Source: Flavobacterium sp. ZT3R18
Lineage (GTDB): Bacteria; Bacteroidota; Bacteroidia; Flavobacteriales; Flavobacteriaceae
Assembly (NCBI RefSeq): GCF_007097385.1
Contig: NZ_VJZS01000015.1
Span: 53,432-117,431, forward strand
Direction: 5' to 3'
DNA: 64,000 bases
Shown: positions 34,039 to 45,766 of the stretch, in pieces
Position numbering within the stretch: position 1 is the first letter of the stretch
Layout of the letters: every line of letters begins with the position of its first letter
Made by a program: the position numbers and the translations under genes
Notes under the pieces: generated by a model
Databases searched by the model: none
What the model saw: the letters and a program-made list of their open reading frames with translations, nothing else
Told to the model about the DNA's origin: nothing

Positions 34039-35628
34039 ATGAGTTTTTTAAAAGAAATACAACGAAGACGAACTTTTGGGATTATTTCACATCCCGATGC
34101 CGGAAAAACAACATTAACTGAAAAATTACTTCTTTTTGGAGGAGCAATTCAAGAAGCCGGTGCTGTTAAGAACAATAAAATAAAAAAAGGAGCTACGAGC
34201 GATTTCATGGAAATTGAACGTCAGAGAGGAATTTCGGTTTCCACTTCTGTTTTGGCATTTAATTACAAAGACAAAAAAATAAACATTCTTGACACACCCG
34301 GTCACAAGGATTTTGCCGAAGATACTTTTAGAACCTTAACTGCCGTTGATAGTGTTATCGTAGTTATTGACGTTGCCAAAGGGATTGAGGAACAAACTGA
34401 GAAACTCGTTGCTGTATGTAGAATGCGAAAAATTCCAATCATTGTTTTTATCAACAAATTAGACCGTGAAGGAAAAGATGCTTTCGATTTGATGGATGAA
34501 GTAGAGCAAAAACTTGGACTTACCGTTACACCTTTAAGTTTTCCTATCGGAATGGGCTATGACTTTCAAGGAATTTACAATCTTTGGGAACAAAATATCA
34601 ATTTATTCAGTGGAGACAGCCGCAAGAACATTGAAGAAACGATCGCTTTTTCGGATGTTAAAAACCCTGAATTAGAAAAAATAATTGGTCAAAAACCTGC
34701 CGATAGACTTCGTGAAGAATTAGAATTAATCGATGAAGTCTACCCAAAATTTGACCGCCAAGATTATTTGGACGGTAAATTACAACCTGTATTTTTTGGT
34801 TCAGCTTTAAATAATTTTGGAGTTAGAGAGTTGCTTGATTGCTTTGTTACCATTGCACCATCTCCTAGACCTAAAGACTCTGAAACCCGATTAGTAGATC
34901 CTAAAGAAGAAAAAATGTCTGGATTTGTGTTTAAAATCCATGCCAACATGGATCCAAAACACAGGGACAGATTAGCATTTATAAAAATTGTTTCAGGCAC
35001 ATTTGAAAGAAACAAACCGTATTATCACGTTCGACAAAAGAAGAACTTGAAATTTTCTAGCCCAAACGCTTTCTTTGCTGAAAAGAAGGAAATCGTAGAT
35101 ATCTCCTATCCGGGAGACATTGTAGGATTACACGATACTGGAAATTTCAAAATTGGAGACACTTTGACCGAAGGAGAAATAATGAGTTTCAAAGGAATTC
35201 CAAGTTTCTCTCCAGAACACTTTAGATACATCAATAATGCTGATCCTATGAAAGCCAAACAGCTTGACAAAGGAGTTGACCAGCTAATGGATGAAGGTGT
35301 AGCGCAATTGTTTACCTTAGAAATGAACAACCGTAAAATCATTGGAACTGTTGGTGCTCTTCAATATGAGGTTATCCAATACCGTTTAGAACATGAATAT
35401 GGTGCTAAATGTACCTATGAAAACTTCCCGGTTCACAAAGCGTGTTGGGTTAAACCAAATGACCTAAAAAGTGATGAATTTAAAGAATTTAGAAGAATCA
35501 AACAAAAGTTCTTAGCCCATGATAAATACGGTCAATTAGTATTTCTTGCTGATTCTGATTTTACGATTCAAATGACACAAAATAAATACCCAAATGTCAA
35601 ATTATTTTTCACTTCTGAATTTGAATAA
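34039..35628 (+). CDS. prfC: Peptide chain release factor 3
   Basis: A translational GTPase that recycles RF1/RF2 after termination. 529 residues, the normal size. G1 is SHPDAGKTT and G2 lies near RQRGISVSTSV; G3 is DTPGHKDF and G4 is NKLDRE. The RF3-specific RRTFGIISHPDAGKTTLTEK opening and YEVIQYRLEHEYGAK in domain III separate it from EF-G. The gene is monocistronic, bounded by a promoter-like element and a bidirectional terminator. Confidence 0.97.
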   Translation: MSFLKEIQRRRTFGIISHPDAGKTTLTEKLLLFGGAIQEAGAVKNNKIKKGATSDFMEIERQRGISVSTSVLAFNYKDKKINILDTPGHKDFAEDTFRTLTAVDSVIVVIDVAKGIEEQTEKLVAVCRMRKIPIIVFINKLDREGKDAFDLMDEVEQKLGLTVTPLSFPIGMGYDFQGIYNLWEQNINLFSGDSRKNIEETIAFSDVKNPELEKIIGQKPADRLREELELIDEVYPKFDRQDYLDGKLQPVFFGSALNNFGVRELLDCFVTIAPSPRPKDSETRLVDPKEEKMSGFVFKIHANMDPKHRDRLAFIKIVSGTFERNKPYYHVRQKKNLKFSSPNAFFAEKKEIVDISYPGDIVGLHDTGNFKIGDTLTEGEIMSFKGIPSFSPEHFRYINNADPMKAKQLDKGVDQLMDEGVAQLFTLEMNNRKIIGTVGALQYEVIQYRLEHEYGAKCTYENFPVHKACWVKPNDLKSDEFKEFRRIKQKFLAHDKYGQLVFLADSDFTIQMTQNKYPNVKLFFTSEFE

Positions 35629-35647
35629 TCTAGAAGACACAGGGACA

Positions 35648-35684
35648 TAAAAAAAACGCCAGCTTTTTAGTTGGCGTTTTTTTA
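35648..35684. terminator. Bidirectional terminator
   Basis: AAAAAACGCCA / TGGCGTTTTTTT, between prfC and the convergent small secreted protein gene. Confidence 0.9.
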
Positions 35685-35711
35685 TTATGAATTAATTAAC
35701 TTTATGTAAAC

Positions 35712-36074
35712 CTAACAAAATTTTAAATTTATAGTTTTTTTTAAAAGTGTTTTCATTAACAAATGATTAGGCACAGTTCCTGTGGAAATAATTTGATTTT
35801 TAGTGTAGATCCCCTCATTAGACATGCTTTTACTTGGACCGACTTTAGTACCCATAAACCAAAGTATAAAATTAGTATTAGAATTTAAAGTAGCAGAAGA
35901 AGACGTTTTAACTGGCAATTCATCTGTTGCAATATTAAAATCTTTAACTGACACATTCAAGTCAGTACTATTGAAGGATGCTTGAGCAAAACTTGAAAAA
36001 CCAAAAAACACGAACACAACAAGAAAAAACATTCTTCTATCGTTAGTATTATATTTTTTGAAAAAAGTTTTCAT
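35712..36074 (-). CDS. Hypothetical secreted protein
   Basis: 120 residues. The N terminus has a signal peptide (MFFLVVFVFFGFSSFAQ after a short basic lead), cleaving near residue 31. The mature part is Ser/Thr/Asn-rich with no motif I recognise (NFILWFMGTKVGPSKSM and HLLMKTLLKKTINLKFC at the end). The start could also be the Met at residue 15, which would give a tighter signal peptide. It stands alone between a bidirectional terminator and DUF3467. It looks like a lineage-specific small exported protein; function unknown. Confidence 0.6.
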   Translation of the reverse strand: MKTFFKKYNTNDRRMFFLVVFVFFGFSSFAQASFNSTDLNVSVKDFNIATDELPVKTSSSATLNSNTNFILWFMGTKVGPSKSMSNEGIYTKNQIISTGTVPNHLLMKTLLKKTINLKFC

Positions 36075-36257
36075 ACCCTTTGTTTTAAAGATTAAATATG
36101 TTCACATCTTATTACGGGTACTAAACTAATAGTATAAAAATCGAGAAAAAAAAATACTCGTTTAAATGTCTGAATACTCGTTTAAGTACGCAAACTTGAT
36201 CATCTGAACGATCAGATCATACCAACTAAATTTGCAGTCAAAAAAATATTGAGCAAA

Positions 36258-36288
36258 AAAAAAGCCTCTCGAAATCGAGAGGCTTTTA
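36258..36288 (-). terminator. Rho-independent terminator after DUF3467 gene
   Basis: AAAGCCTCTCG-AAAT-CGAGAGGCTTT with A/T runs on both sides; it ends the rpoC-DUF3467 transcript. Confidence 0.93.
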
Positions 36289-36291
36289 AAA

Positions 36292-36600
36292 TTATGCTTG
36301 ACCTGCTGGTCCAAAATTAAGTGGAATTTGAGGTTGTTCAACATCTTTAATTTCGCCATGAGCGACTTCAAAACGATGAATATTTTCTCCAATTGCTTTC
36401 AATAATCTTTTGGCATGTTGAGGTGTCAAAACAATTCTTGATTTCACTTTAGCTTTAGGAACACCTGGCATGATACATACAAAATCCAAAACAAATTCAG
36501 AAGAAGAATGATTGATAATTGCTAAATTGGAATAAATTCCTTCAGCAATTTTTTCATCTAACTCAATATTAATTTGTTCCTGTTGATTAGAATTATTCAT
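36292..36600 (-). CDS. DUF3467 domain protein
   Basis: A 102-residue protein of the DUF3467 family, commonly found directly after rpoC in Bacteroidota. Conserved pieces: GIYSNLAIINHSSSEFVLDFVCIMPG, then VKSRIVLTPQHAKRLLKAIGENI. Function unknown; the position suggests a role linked to transcription or simply co-expression. I start it at the ATG at 36600; a TTG six codons upstream opens the longer frame but is unlikely. 59 bp separate it from rpoC, with a small hairpin (CTCCG/CGGAG) in between. Confidence 0.92.
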   Translation of the reverse strand: MNNSNQQEQINIELDEKIAEGIYSNLAIINHSSSEFVLDFVCIMPGVPKAKVKSRIVLTPQHAKRLLKAIGENIHRFEVAHGEIKDVEQPQIPLNFGPAGQA

Positions 36601-36659
36601 AGCTATGTTATTTTCCAATTCTCCCTCCGCCGAGACGGAGAGAACTATTTGGGAAAGAA

Positions 36660-39600
36660 TTAATAAATGTACTCCTCTTTATTTGCCATCATATCATTGT
36701 AATCTTCTCTTGATCCTACAATTGTATTATCATATTCTCTCATACCCGTTCCGGCAGGGATTCTATGTCCTACAATTACATTTTCTTTCAATCCTTCTAA
36801 GTAGTCAATTTTACCTGCAACTGCAGCTTCATTTAATACTTTAGTCGTTTCTTGGAACGATGCAGCAGAGATAAACGATTTCGTTTGAAGTGATGCTCTT
36901 GTGATACCTTGTAAAACTGGAGTTGCAGTTGCAGTGATAACATCACGAGCCACAACTAGGTTTTTATCAGTACGTTTCAACAATGAATTTTCATCACGTA
37001 ATTCACGAGGCGTAATAATTTGCCCAGCTTTTAATGCGCTAGAATCTCCTGCGTCTTCAACTACTTTCATTCCATATAAATTATCGTTTTGAACGATAAA
37101 ATCTTTAGTATGAATCAATTGATCTTCTAAGAATAAAGTATCCCCTGGATCTTGAACTCTTACTTTACGCATCATTTGACGTATTACTACCTCAAAGTGT
37201 TTGTCGTTGATTTTTACCCCTTGCAAACGGTATACTTCTTGAATTTCATTAACCAAATACTGTTGAACAGCTGCTGGCCCTTGGATTCTTAAAATATCAT
37301 CTGGAGTAATAGCTCCATCAGACAATGGTACACCCGCTCTTACGAAGTCATTTTCCTGAACTAGAATTTGGCTTGATAATTTAACCAAGTATTTTCTAAT
37401 ATCACCAAATTTAGATTCGATAACGATCTCACGGTTACCTCTTTTGATTTTTCCAAAAGAAACAACACCATCAATCTCAGAAACTACCGCTGGGTTTGAA
37501 GGATTACGAGCCTCTAGCAACTCTGTAATTCTAGGTAAACCTCCGGTAATATCCCCAGATTTAGAAGAACGACGTGGAATTTTAACCAATACTTTACCGG
37601 CTTTAATTTTCTCACCATTTTCAACCATCAAGTGGGCTCCAACTGGTAAGTTATAAGAACGGATCAATTCTCCTTCTTTACCGTAAACCAATAAAGTAGG
37701 GATTAATTTTTTGGCTCTAGATTCAGAAATTACTTTTTCTTGGAAACCAGTTTGCTCATCAATTTCAACCATGAATGATTGTCCTTGCTCTAAATCTTCG
37801 TAAGCAATTTTACCGGTAAACTCAGAAACAATAACTCCATTATATGGATCCCATTTACATATAGTATCTCCTTTAGCGACAGATTGACCATCTCCAACAA
37901 AAATACTAGAACCGTAAGGAATGTTATTAGTACTTAATAAAATACCTGTTTTTTCGTCAATTAATTTTAATTCAGTTGAACGAGAAACTACAATATCTAC
38001 TGCATTACCTTCACTATCTTCACCTTTAACAGTTTTTAAATCCTCAATTTCTAGTTTACCTGCAAAACGAGTTACAATACTAGACTCTTCAGAAATACCA
38101 CCCGCAACCCCTCCAACGTGGAACGTACGTAATGTTAACTGTGTACCTGGTTCTCCAATAGATTGAGCTGCAATTACACCAACTGCTTCTCCTCTTTGTG
38201 TCATTTTTCCGGTAGCTAAATTTCTACCGTAACATTTAGCACAAATACCTTTTGTAGCCTCACAAACTAAAGGTGAACGCACTTCTACTTTCTCCACTGG
38301 AGAAGCTTCAATTGCTTTCATCAATACTTCTGTAATTTGCTCACCAGATTTAACTATAATCTCACTAGTTAAAGGATTGATTACGTCTTGTAATGCTACA
38401 CGACCTAAAATTCTTTCCCCTAATGATTCAACAATTTCCTCGTTTTTCTTCAATGCAGAAACTTCAACACCTCTAAGAGTACCACAATCTTCGATGTTAA
38501 CAATAACATCTTGAGAAACGTCATGTAATCTTCTAGTAAGGTATCCAGCATCGGCCGTTTTCAAAGCCGTATCCGCAAGACCTTTACGAGCACCGTGAGT
38601 AGAAATGAAATACTCAAGGATAGAAAGACCTTCCTTAAAGTTGGAAAGAATCGGGTTTTCAATAATTTCCCCACCACCAGCAGTAGATTTTTTAGGCTTA
38701 GCCATCAAACCACGCATACCGGTTAACTGACGAATTTGTTCTTTGGAACCCCTCGCTCCAGAATCAAGCATCATATACACCGAGTTGAAACCTTGCTGGT
38801 CCTCTCTAATGTTTTTCATTGCTAATTCAGTAAGCTGAGCATTTGCAGAGGTCCAAACATCAATAACTTGGTTGTAACGCTCGTTATTGGTAATAAGACC
38901 CATGTTATAATTGGCAGAGATACCTTCAACTTGCTCTCTGGCATCTGCAATTAATTTTGGTTTTTGATCTGGAATTCTAATATCACCAAGAGAGAATGAC
39001 AATCCTCCTTTGAAGGCGAATTTATACCCCATATCTTTCATATTGTCCAAGAAAGCCGCTGTAGTAGGAACATTTGTCGAACTCAAAACGTGTCCGATAA
39101 TGTCTCTAAGGTTTTTCTTAGTCAATACATCATTGATATATCCAGCTGCTTCAGGTACTACTTCATTAAATAATACACGTCCAGCAGTAGTTTGAATGAT
39201 TTGGTACACTAATTCACCCGCTTCGTTGAAATCTTTTGCTCTAATTTTCACTTGAGCATTCAATTCCAAACGCCCTTCATTCAAAGCAATATTTACTTCT
39301 TCAGCAGAGTAGAAAGTAATTCCTTGTCCTAAAATAGTTTTCTCTGGTGTTGACAAACGTTCCTTGGTCATATAGTAAAGACCAAGTACCATGTCTTGAG
39401 AAGGTACCGTAATTGGCGCACCATTTGCAGGGTTCAAGATATTGTGAGAAGCCAACATTAACAATTGTGCTTCCAAAATAGCTTCTGGCCCTAATGGTAA
39501 GTGAACTGCCATTTGATCCCCATCAAAATCCGCATTAAATGCAGTACAAACTAAAGGGTGCAATTGGATTGCTTTTCCTTCAATTAATTTTGGTTGGAAT

Positions 39601-40973
39601 GCTTGAATACCTAATCTGTGCAAAGTAGGAGCACGATTCAGTAATATTGGGTGACCTTTAATAACATTTTCAAGGATATCCCAAACTACTGGCTCTTTTT
39701 TGTCTATTATTTTCTTAGCAGATTTTACAGTTTTTACAATACCTCTTTCTATCAATTTACGGATAACGAAAGGCTTGTATAATTCGGCTGCCATATCTTT
39801 TGGGATACCACATTCGAACAATTTCAATTCAGGTCCAACAACAATTACCGAACGAGCAGAATAATCCACACGTTTTCCAAGTAAGTTTTGACGGAAACGT
39901 CCTTGCTTACCTTTTAGGGAATCAGATAATGATTTTAATGGTCTGTTTGATTCCGTTTTTACTGCAGATGCTTTACGCGTATTATCGAAAAGTGAATCTA
40001 CAGATTCTTGCAACATACGTTTTTCGTTACGAAGGATTACTTCAGGAGCTTTAATCTCGATTAATCTTTTCAAACGATTGTTACGGATGATTACACGACG
40101 GTATAAATCATTTAAATCCGAAGTTGCAAAACGACCACCATCAAGAGGCACAAGAGGACGCAATTCTGGTGGAATAACTGGAACCACTTTCATAATCATC
40201 CATTCAGGACGATTTTCTCTGTTCAAGTTAGACTCACGGAAAGACTCAACAACTTGCAATCTTTTTAATGCTTCTGTTTTACGTTGTTTTGATGTTTCGT
40301 TATTTGCTTTGTGTCTCAAATCATATGACAATTCGTCAAGATTGATACGAGCCAATAAATCCATAATACACTCTGCTCCCATTTTGGCAACAAACTTATT
40401 AGGATCAAAATCATCAAGATATTGGTTGTCTGCAGGAAGTGTATCTAATATATTCAAATACTCTTCTTCTGTCAAGAAATCTAATCTTTGTACTGATTCT
40501 CCTTCAGCATTTTTAGCAATACCAGCTTGGATAACTACGTATCTTTCGTAGTAGATAATCATATCTAATTTCTTAGAAGGAAGACCAAGGATATAACCAA
40601 TTTTGTTGGGAAGAGAACGAAAATACCAGATATGAGCAATTGGCACAACAAGGTTGATGTGACCTACTCTGTCTCTACGTACTTTTTTCTCAGTAACTTC
40701 TACACCACAACGGTCACAGATGATTCCTTTGTAACGTATTCTTTTATATTTACCACAAGCACATTCAAAATCTTTAACTGGGCCGAAAATACGTTCGCAG
40801 AAAAGACCATCGCGCTCTGGTTTGTGAGTTCTGTAATTGATGGTTTCAGGTTTCAACACTTCACCTCTAGACTCTTTCAAGATAGATTCTGGAGAAGCAA
40901 GTCCTATTGAAATTTTATTAAACCTTTTTACAGGATTCTTATCTTTATTATTATTATTTCTATTATTCATCAT
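36660..40973 (-). CDS. rpoC: DNA-directed RNA polymerase subunit beta'
   Basis: 1437 residues. The Zn-binding N terminus has [22 protein letters not shown], and the active-site loop NADFDGDQ carries the Mg-binding Asp482, Asp484 and Asp486. The rifampicin/trigger-loop neighbourhood ([20 protein letters not shown]) and the C-terminal Zn site ([19 protein letters not shown]) are also present. Catalytic subunit of RNA polymerase with RpoB. It is transcribed after rpoB with a 261-bp spacer that contains palindromic repeats, which is long for this operon. Two ATG codons stand side by side at the start. Confidence 0.99.
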   Translation of the reverse strand: MMNNRNNNNKDKNPVKRFNKISIGLASPESILKESRGEVLKPETINYRTHKPERDGLFCERIFGPVKDFECACGKYKRIRYKGIICDRCGVEVTEKKVRRDRVGHINLVVPIAHIWYFRSLPNKIGYILGLPSKKLDMIIYYERYVVIQAGIAKNAEGESVQRLDFLTEEEYLNILDTLPADNQYLDDFDPNKFVAKMGAECIMDLLARINLDELSYDLRHKANNETSKQRKTEALKRLQVVESFRESNLNRENRPEWMIMKVVPVIPPELRPLVPLDGGRFATSDLNDLYRRVIIRNNRLKRLIEIKAPEVILRNEKRMLQESVDSLFDNTRKASAVKTESNRPLKSLSDSLKGKQGRFRQNLLGKRVDYSARSVIVVGPELKLFECGIPKDMAAELYKPFVIRKLIERGIVKTVKSAKKIIDKKEPVVWDILENVIKGHPILLNRAPTLHRLGIQAFQPKLIEGKAIQLHPLVCTAFNADFDGDQMAVHLPLGPEAILEAQLLMLASHNILNPANGAPITVPSQDMVLGLYYMTKERLSTPEKTILGQGITFYSAEEVNIALNEGRLELNAQVKIRAKDFNEAGELVYQIIQTTAGRVLFNEVVPEAAGYINDVLTKKNLRDIIGHVLSSTNVPTTAAFLDNMKDMGYKFAFKGGLSFSLGDIRIPDQKPKLIADAREQVEGISANYNMGLITNNERYNQVIDVWTSANAQLTELAMKNIREDQQGFNSVYMMLDSGARGSKEQIRQLTGMRGLMAKPKKSTAGGGEIIENPILSNFKEGLSILEYFISTHGARKGLADTALKTADAGYLTRRLHDVSQDVIVNIEDCGTLRGVEVSALKKNEEIVESLGERILGRVALQDVINPLTSEIIVKSGEQITEVLMKAIEASPVEKVEVRSPLVCEATKGICAKCYGRNLATGKMTQRGEAVGVIAAQSIGEPGTQLTLRTFHVGGVAGGISEESSIVTRFAGKLEIEDLKTVKGEDSEGNAVDIVVSRSTELKLIDEKTGILLSTNNIPYGSSIFVGDGQSVAKGDTICKWDPYNGVIVSEFTGKIAYEDLEQGQSFMVEIDEQTGFQEKVISESRAKKLIPTLLVYGKEGELIRSYNLPVGAHLMVENGEKIKAGKVLVKIPRRSSKSGDITGGLPRITELLEARNPSNPAVVSEIDGVVSFGKIKRGNREIVIESKFGDIRKYLVKLSSQILVQENDFVRAGVPLSDGAITPDDILRIQGPAAVQQYLVNEIQEVYRLQGVKINDKHFEVVIRQMMRKVRVQDPGDTLFLEDQLIHTKDFIVQNDNLYGMKVVEDAGDSSALKAGQIITPRELRDENSLLKRTDKNLVVARDVITATATPVLQGITRASLQTKSFISAASFQETTKVLNEAAVAGKIDYLEGLKENVIVGHRIPAGTGMREYDNTIVGSREDYNDMMANKEEYIY

Positions 40974-41018
40974 AGTTTTTACTATTGATTTATTTGCAAT
41001 TAAAAATTGATTTTAAAT

Positions 41019-41127
41019 GTAAAGACGTTGCATGCAACTTCTCTACACCACGGATTACTTCTCTAAACTTTCAAAAACGATATTTTGAAGTGCTAATTAT
41101 AAAGAGACGTTAGCATAACGTCTTTAC
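41019..41127. repeat. Two 26-bp palindromes (GTAAAGACGTT type) in the rpoB-rpoC spacer
   Basis: 41019-41046 reads GTAAAGACGTTGCATG then CAACTTCTCTAC, a near-complete palindrome. 41101-41127 holds AGACGTTA-GCA-TAACGTCT. The two also pair with each other (GTAAAGACGTT against AACGTCTTTAC). Confidence 0.7.
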
Positions 41128-41186
41128 TATAAAAAATCGGAACGGGTTACGGGTCTAAATCCTAAAAACTCTTATAAATGAGTAAT

Positions 41187-41216
41187 CAGTTTTCAGGTAT
41201 TGCTACCTAAAAACTG
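41187..41216 (-). promoter_or_regulatory. Hairpin just after rpoB
   Basis: CAGTTTTCAGGTA / TACCTAAAAACTG, one mismatch, 4-nt loop, 18 bp past the rpoB stop, with no T-run. Possible RNA-processing site or weak pause. Confidence 0.45.
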
Positions 41217-41234
41217 AATACTGCAAACTTTTTT

Positions 41235-44200
41235 CTATTCTTCTAAACGAATGTCAAGTCCAAGACCTTTCAATTCATGCATTAATACATTGAATGATTC
41301 TGGCAATCCTGGTTCTGGCATAGATTCACCCTTAACGATTGCTTCGTAAGTTTTAGCTCTACCGATAACATCATCAGACTTCACAGTCAAGATTTCTCTA
41401 AGTGTACTTGATGCTCCATAAGCTTCAAGTGCCCAAACCTCCATCTCTCCAAAACGTTGTCCTCCAAATTGCGCTTTACCTCCTAAAGGTTGTTGCGTAA
41501 TCAATGAGTATGGTCCGATAGAACGTGCGTGCATCTTATCATCAACCATGTGTCCTAATTTTAACATATAGATCACACCTACGGTTGCTGCTTGATGGAA
41601 ACGCTCTCCAGTACCACCATCATAAAGATGGGTATGTCCAAAACGTGGTACTCCAGCTTCGTCAGTCAATTCATTGATTTGATCTAAAGTAGCTCCGTCA
41701 AAAATAGGTGTAGCAAATTTTCTACCCAAGTTTTGTCCAGCCCAACCAAGAACAGTTTCATAAATTTGACCAATGTTCATACGTGAAGGTACCCCAAGTG
41801 GATTCAACACGATATCAACAGGTGTTCCGTCTTCAAGGAAAGGCATGTCTTCATGACGAACGATACGAGCAACAATACCTTTGTTACCGTGACGTCCAGC
41901 CATTTTATCCCCAACTTTCAGTTTACGTTTTTTAGCGATATATACTTTAGCCAATTTCAAGATTCCTGCTGGCAATTCATCTCCAACAGTGATCGTGAAT
42001 TTCTCTCTACGTAAAGCTCCTTGCAAATCGTTCAATTTAATTTTATAGTTATGAATTAAATCATTAACCATTTTATTAGTCACATCATCTGCAACCCATT
42101 GACCTTTACTTAAGTGAGCAAAATCTTCAACTGCATAAAGCATTTTTTGAGTATATTTTTTACCTTTTGGTAAAACTTCTTCACCCAAATCATTCATTAC
42201 ACCTTGAGATGTTTTTCCGTTTACAATATTGAAAAGTTTCTCAATCAATCTATCTTTAAGCTCAACAAACTTCACTTCAAACTCCATTTCAAGTGCTCCT
42301 AAAGCATCTTTATCTTGAGTACGTTTGCGTTTGTCTTTTACTGCTCTTGCGAATAATTTTTTATCCAAAACTACACCATGCAAAGAAGGAGAAGCTTTTA
42401 ATGAAGCATCTTTTACATCACCTGCTTTGTCCCCGAAGATTGCACGAAGCAATTTCTCTTCCGGAGTAGGATCTGATTCCCCTTTTGGAGTAATTTTTCC
42501 GATAAGAATATCACCAGGTTTAACCTCGGCTCCAATTCTAATCATACCATTTTCATCTAAATCTTTAGTAGCTTCTTCAGAAACGTTTGGTATATCATTC
42601 GTTAATTCTTCGTTACCTAATTTAGTATCTCTAACTTCCAATGAATAATCATCAACGTGAATAGAGGTAAAAATATCGTCACGAACCACTTTTTCAGAAA
42701 TTACAATCGCATCCTCAAAGTTGTACCCTTTCCATGGCATGAACGCTACTTTTAGGTTACGACCTAAAGCTAATTCTCCATTTTGAGTAGCATATCCCTC
42801 AGATAATACTTGTCCAAGAACCACTCTATCCCCTTTTCTTACGATAGGTTTAAGATTGATACTTGTACCTTGATTGGTTTTTCTAAATTTAATTAGATTA
42901 TATGTTTTCTCATCAGGCTCAAAACTTACCATTCTTTCTTCCTCAGAACGATCGTATTTGATAGTGATGATATTAGCATCTACATATTCTATAACTCCAT
43001 CACCTTCAGCGTTAATTAAAACTCTAGAATCTGAAGCTACTTGACGCTCTAAACCAGTTCCAACGATTGGTGCTTCAGGACGTATCAATGGTACAGCCTG
43101 ACGCATCATGTTAGATCCCATCAAGGCTCTATTCGCATCATCATGTTCCAAGAAAGGAATCAAAGAAGCCGAAATAGAAGCAATTTGATTTGGAGCAACG
43201 TCAGCATAATCCACTTTAGATGGATCAATAACTGGGAAATCTCCTTCTTGACGTGCAATTACATTATCGGCAGTAATTTTTCCAGACTCATCCATTTCGA
43301 TGTTTGCCTGAGAAATCATCATACCTTCTTCTTCTTCAGCACTCAAGTAAACAGGAGTTGATTCTAAATCAACCACTCCATTAGTTACTTTACGATAAGG
43401 AGTTTCAATGAAACCCATTCCGTTTACTTTAGCATAAACACCAAGAGAAGATATCAAACCAATGTTTGGTCCCTCGGGAGTTTCAATTGGACATAAACGT
43501 CCGTAATGCGTATAGTGAACGTCACGTACCTCAAATCCGGCTCTCTCTCTCGAAAGTCCACCTGGTCCAAGTGCAGATAATCTCCTTTTGTGTGTGATTT
43601 CAGCTAATGGATTCGTTTGATCCATAAATTGAGACAACTGGTTGGTACCAAAGAAAGAGTTGATAACAGAAGATAATGTTTTAGCATTAATCAAATCTAT
43701 TGGTGTAAACACCTCGTTATCTCTAACGTTCATACGCTCTCTAATAGTTCTAGCCATACGAGCTAAACCTACACCAAATTGTTGAGACAATTGTTCACCT
43801 ACTGTTCTCACACGACGGTTTGACAAGTGGTCAATATCATCAATATCTGCTTTCGCATTTATTAATTCAATCAAATACTTAACAATAGTGATGATATCTT
43901 CTTTGGTAAGCACTTGCTTTTCCATTGGAGTATCAAGACCAAGTTTTTTATTAATTCTATAACGACCTACTTCACCTAAGTTGTAACGTTGGTCCGAGAA
44001 GAATAATTTATCTATAATACCACGAGCAGTTTCTTCATCAGGCGGTTCTGCGTTACGCAATTGTCTGTAGATATGCTCAACAGCTTCTTTTTCAGAGTTT
44101 GTTGGATCTTTTTGTAGCGTATTATGAATGATTGAATAATCAACAAGATTATTATCTTCTTTATGCAACAAAATAGATTTAACGTTTGAATCGATGATTT

Positions 44201-45047
44201 CTTCAACATTATCTTTGTCGATAATAGTATCTCTATCAAGGATTATTTCGTTACGTTCGATAGAAACAACTTCGCCAGTATCTTCATCAACGAAATCTTC
44301 ATGCCATGTGTTCAAAACACGAGCAGCTAATTTTCTACCAATATATTTTTTAAGTCCAGTTTTAGAAACTTTAATTTCTTCAGCTAGGTCGAAAATCTCT
44401 AGGATATCCTTGTCTCTTTCGAAGCCTATTGCACGGAATAAAGTAGTAACTGGTAATTTTTTCTTTCTATCGATATAAGCGTACATAACGCTATTGATAT
44501 CTGTAGAAAATTCTATCCAAGATCCTTTAAAAGGAATTACTCTGGCAGAATATAATTTTGTTCCATTTGCATGGAATGATTGTCCGAAGAAAACACCTGG
44601 AGAACGGTGAAGTTGAGAAACAACAACACGTTCTGCACCATTGATAACAAAAGTACCACTTGGAGTCATATAAGGAATTGTACCTAGATAAACATCTTGA
44701 ACAATTGTTTCAAAATCTTCATGTTCTGGATCTGTACAATATAATTTTAACCTAGCTTTTAAAGGCACACTATAGGTAAGCCCTCTTTCAATACATTCTT
44801 GAATTGTGTAACGTGGTGGATCTACAAAGTAATCGAGGAATTCCAATACAAAGTTATTTCTTGTATCTGTAATTGGAAAGTTTTCCATGAAGGTGTTATA
44901 TAAACCTTCGTCGCCTCTTTCGTCAGATTTGGTTTCCAATTGGAAAAAATCCTTAAACGATTTAACCTGAACATCTAGAAAATCTGGATAGTCAGGGATG
45001 TTTTTTGTAGAGGCAAAATTCAATCTTTCAGTCTGATTTGTTATCAT
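41235..45047 (-). CDS. rpoB: DNA-directed RNA polymerase subunit beta
   Basis: 1270 residues, normal for Bacteroidota. It contains the rifampicin-binding region ([33 protein letters not shown]), the conserved [25 protein letters not shown] block, and the C-terminal [18 protein letters not shown] that contacts beta'. All are intact. No rifampicin-resistance substitution is obvious in the [19 protein letters not shown] stretch compared with the E. coli motif. It is preceded by a 266-bp spacer with a terminator-like hairpin that separates it from rplL. Confidence 0.99.
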   Translation of the reverse strand: MITNQTERLNFASTKNIPDYPDFLDVQVKSFKDFFQLETKSDERGDEGLYNTFMENFPITDTRNNFVLEFLDYFVDPPRYTIQECIERGLTYSVPLKARLKLYCTDPEHEDFETIVQDVYLGTIPYMTPSGTFVINGAERVVVSQLHRSPGVFFGQSFHANGTKLYSARVIPFKGSWIEFSTDINSVMYAYIDRKKKLPVTTLFRAIGFERDKDILEIFDLAEEIKVSKTGLKKYIGRKLAARVLNTWHEDFVDEDTGEVVSIERNEIILDRDTIIDKDNVEEIIDSNVKSILLHKEDNNLVDYSIIHNTLQKDPTNSEKEAVEHIYRQLRNAEPPDEETARGIIDKLFFSDQRYNLGEVGRYRINKKLGLDTPMEKQVLTKEDIITIVKYLIELINAKADIDDIDHLSNRRVRTVGEQLSQQFGVGLARMARTIRERMNVRDNEVFTPIDLINAKTLSSVINSFFGTNQLSQFMDQTNPLAEITHKRRLSALGPGGLSRERAGFEVRDVHYTHYGRLCPIETPEGPNIGLISSLGVYAKVNGMGFIETPYRKVTNGVVDLESTPVYLSAEEEEGMMISQANIEMDESGKITADNVIARQEGDFPVIDPSKVDYADVAPNQIASISASLIPFLEHDDANRALMGSNMMRQAVPLIRPEAPIVGTGLERQVASDSRVLINAEGDGVIEYVDANIITIKYDRSEEERMVSFEPDEKTYNLIKFRKTNQGTSINLKPIVRKGDRVVLGQVLSEGYATQNGELALGRNLKVAFMPWKGYNFEDAIVISEKVVRDDIFTSIHVDDYSLEVRDTKLGNEELTNDIPNVSEEATKDLDENGMIRIGAEVKPGDILIGKITPKGESDPTPEEKLLRAIFGDKAGDVKDASLKASPSLHGVVLDKKLFARAVKDKRKRTQDKDALGALEMEFEVKFVELKDRLIEKLFNIVNGKTSQGVMNDLGEEVLPKGKKYTQKMLYAVEDFAHLSKGQWVADDVTNKMVNDLIHNYKIKLNDLQGALRREKFTITVGDELPAGILKLAKVYIAKKRKLKVGDKMAGRHGNKGIVARIVRHEDMPFLEDGTPVDIVLNPLGVPSRMNIGQIYETVLGWAGQNLGRKFATPIFDGATLDQINELTDEAGVPRFGHTHLYDGGTGERFHQAATVGVIYMLKLGHMVDDKMHARSIGPYSLITQQPLGGKAQFGGQRFGEMEVWALEAYGASSTLREILTVKSDDVIGRAKTYEAIVKGESMPEPGLPESFNVLMHELKGLGLDIRLEE

Positions 45048-45252
45048 CTATGGACAAAATTTTGATTAAAAAAAAGTAAATTTTTGTGTAAAACACTGTT
45101 TAACCAATACTTTCTTTTTTAATCAATACCTCTTTAAAAATAATGAAAGAGCAAGCTCTTTTATTTTATTTTCTTTCATCGTATTGATTTAAAAACACTT
45201 TTGTATTTTAAACTATTTTATAATAAAACGCAATAATTTTATTATACGAAAA

Positions 45253-45293
45253 AGGGTTTAGGTCTTTGGAAGTTAATCCAAGACCTAAACCTA
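45253..45293 (-). terminator. Terminator-like attenuator between rplL and rpoB
   Basis: On the minus strand, GGTTTAGGTCTTGG / CCAAAGACCTAAACC with one bulge, an 8-nt loop and a following TTTTT, 20 bp after rplL. A partial terminator here would keep RNA polymerase subunits below ribosomal protein levels. Confidence 0.75.
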
Positions 45294-45313
45294 ATTCTTA
45301 AAACTGAGTAGAA

Positions 45314-45682
45314 CTATTTAAGCTCAACAACAGCTCCAGCTTCTTCTAAAGATTTTTTAAGCCCTTCAGCTTCTTCTTTAGTTACACCTTCTTTAACGTT
45401 ACTTGGAGCGCTATCAACTACATCTTTAGCTTCTTTCAAACCTAAACCTGTAAGTTCTTTTACCAATTTAACTACAGCTAATTTAGAAGCACCAGCTTCT
45501 TTCAATACAACTGTAAATTCAGTTTGAGCTTCTTCAGCAGCAGCTTCTCCACCACCTGAAACTACTACAGCTGCAGCAGCTGGTTCGATTCCGTACTCAT
45601 CTTTTAATATTGTTGCTAATTCGTTAACTTCTTTTACAGTTAAATTAACTAATTGTTCTGCGAATTGTTTCAAATCTGCCAT
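45314..45682 (-). CDS. rplL: 50S ribosomal protein bL12 (L7/L12)
   Basis: 122 residues. The N-terminal dimerisation helices ([30 protein letters not shown]) are followed by an Ala/Glu-rich hinge ([18 protein letters not shown]) and the globular C-terminal domain ([23 protein letters not shown] and [13 protein letters not shown]) that contacts GTPase factors. Multiple copies bind uL10 in the stalk. It lies 84 bp after rplJ and ahead of the attenuator-like hairpin. Confidence 0.98.
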   Translation of the reverse strand: MADLKQFAEQLVNLTVKEVNELATILKDEYGIEPAAAAVVVSGGGEAAAEEAQTEFTVVLKEAGASKLAVVKLVKELTGLGLKEAKDVVDSAPSNVKEGVTKEEAEGLKKSLEEAGAVVELK

Positions 45683-45766
45683 TTTTTCTATCGTTTTAAA
45701 ATGATTTGTAAAATATAATTTATTTATTGTGCGCTTTTCTAAATAAAAAAGATTGACTCTTTTTTA

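Noticed and set aside
40078..40551. Long open frame antisense to rpoC
   Set aside because: It lies wholly within the conserved rpoC gene on the opposite strand and shows no protein-family pattern; a coding shadow.
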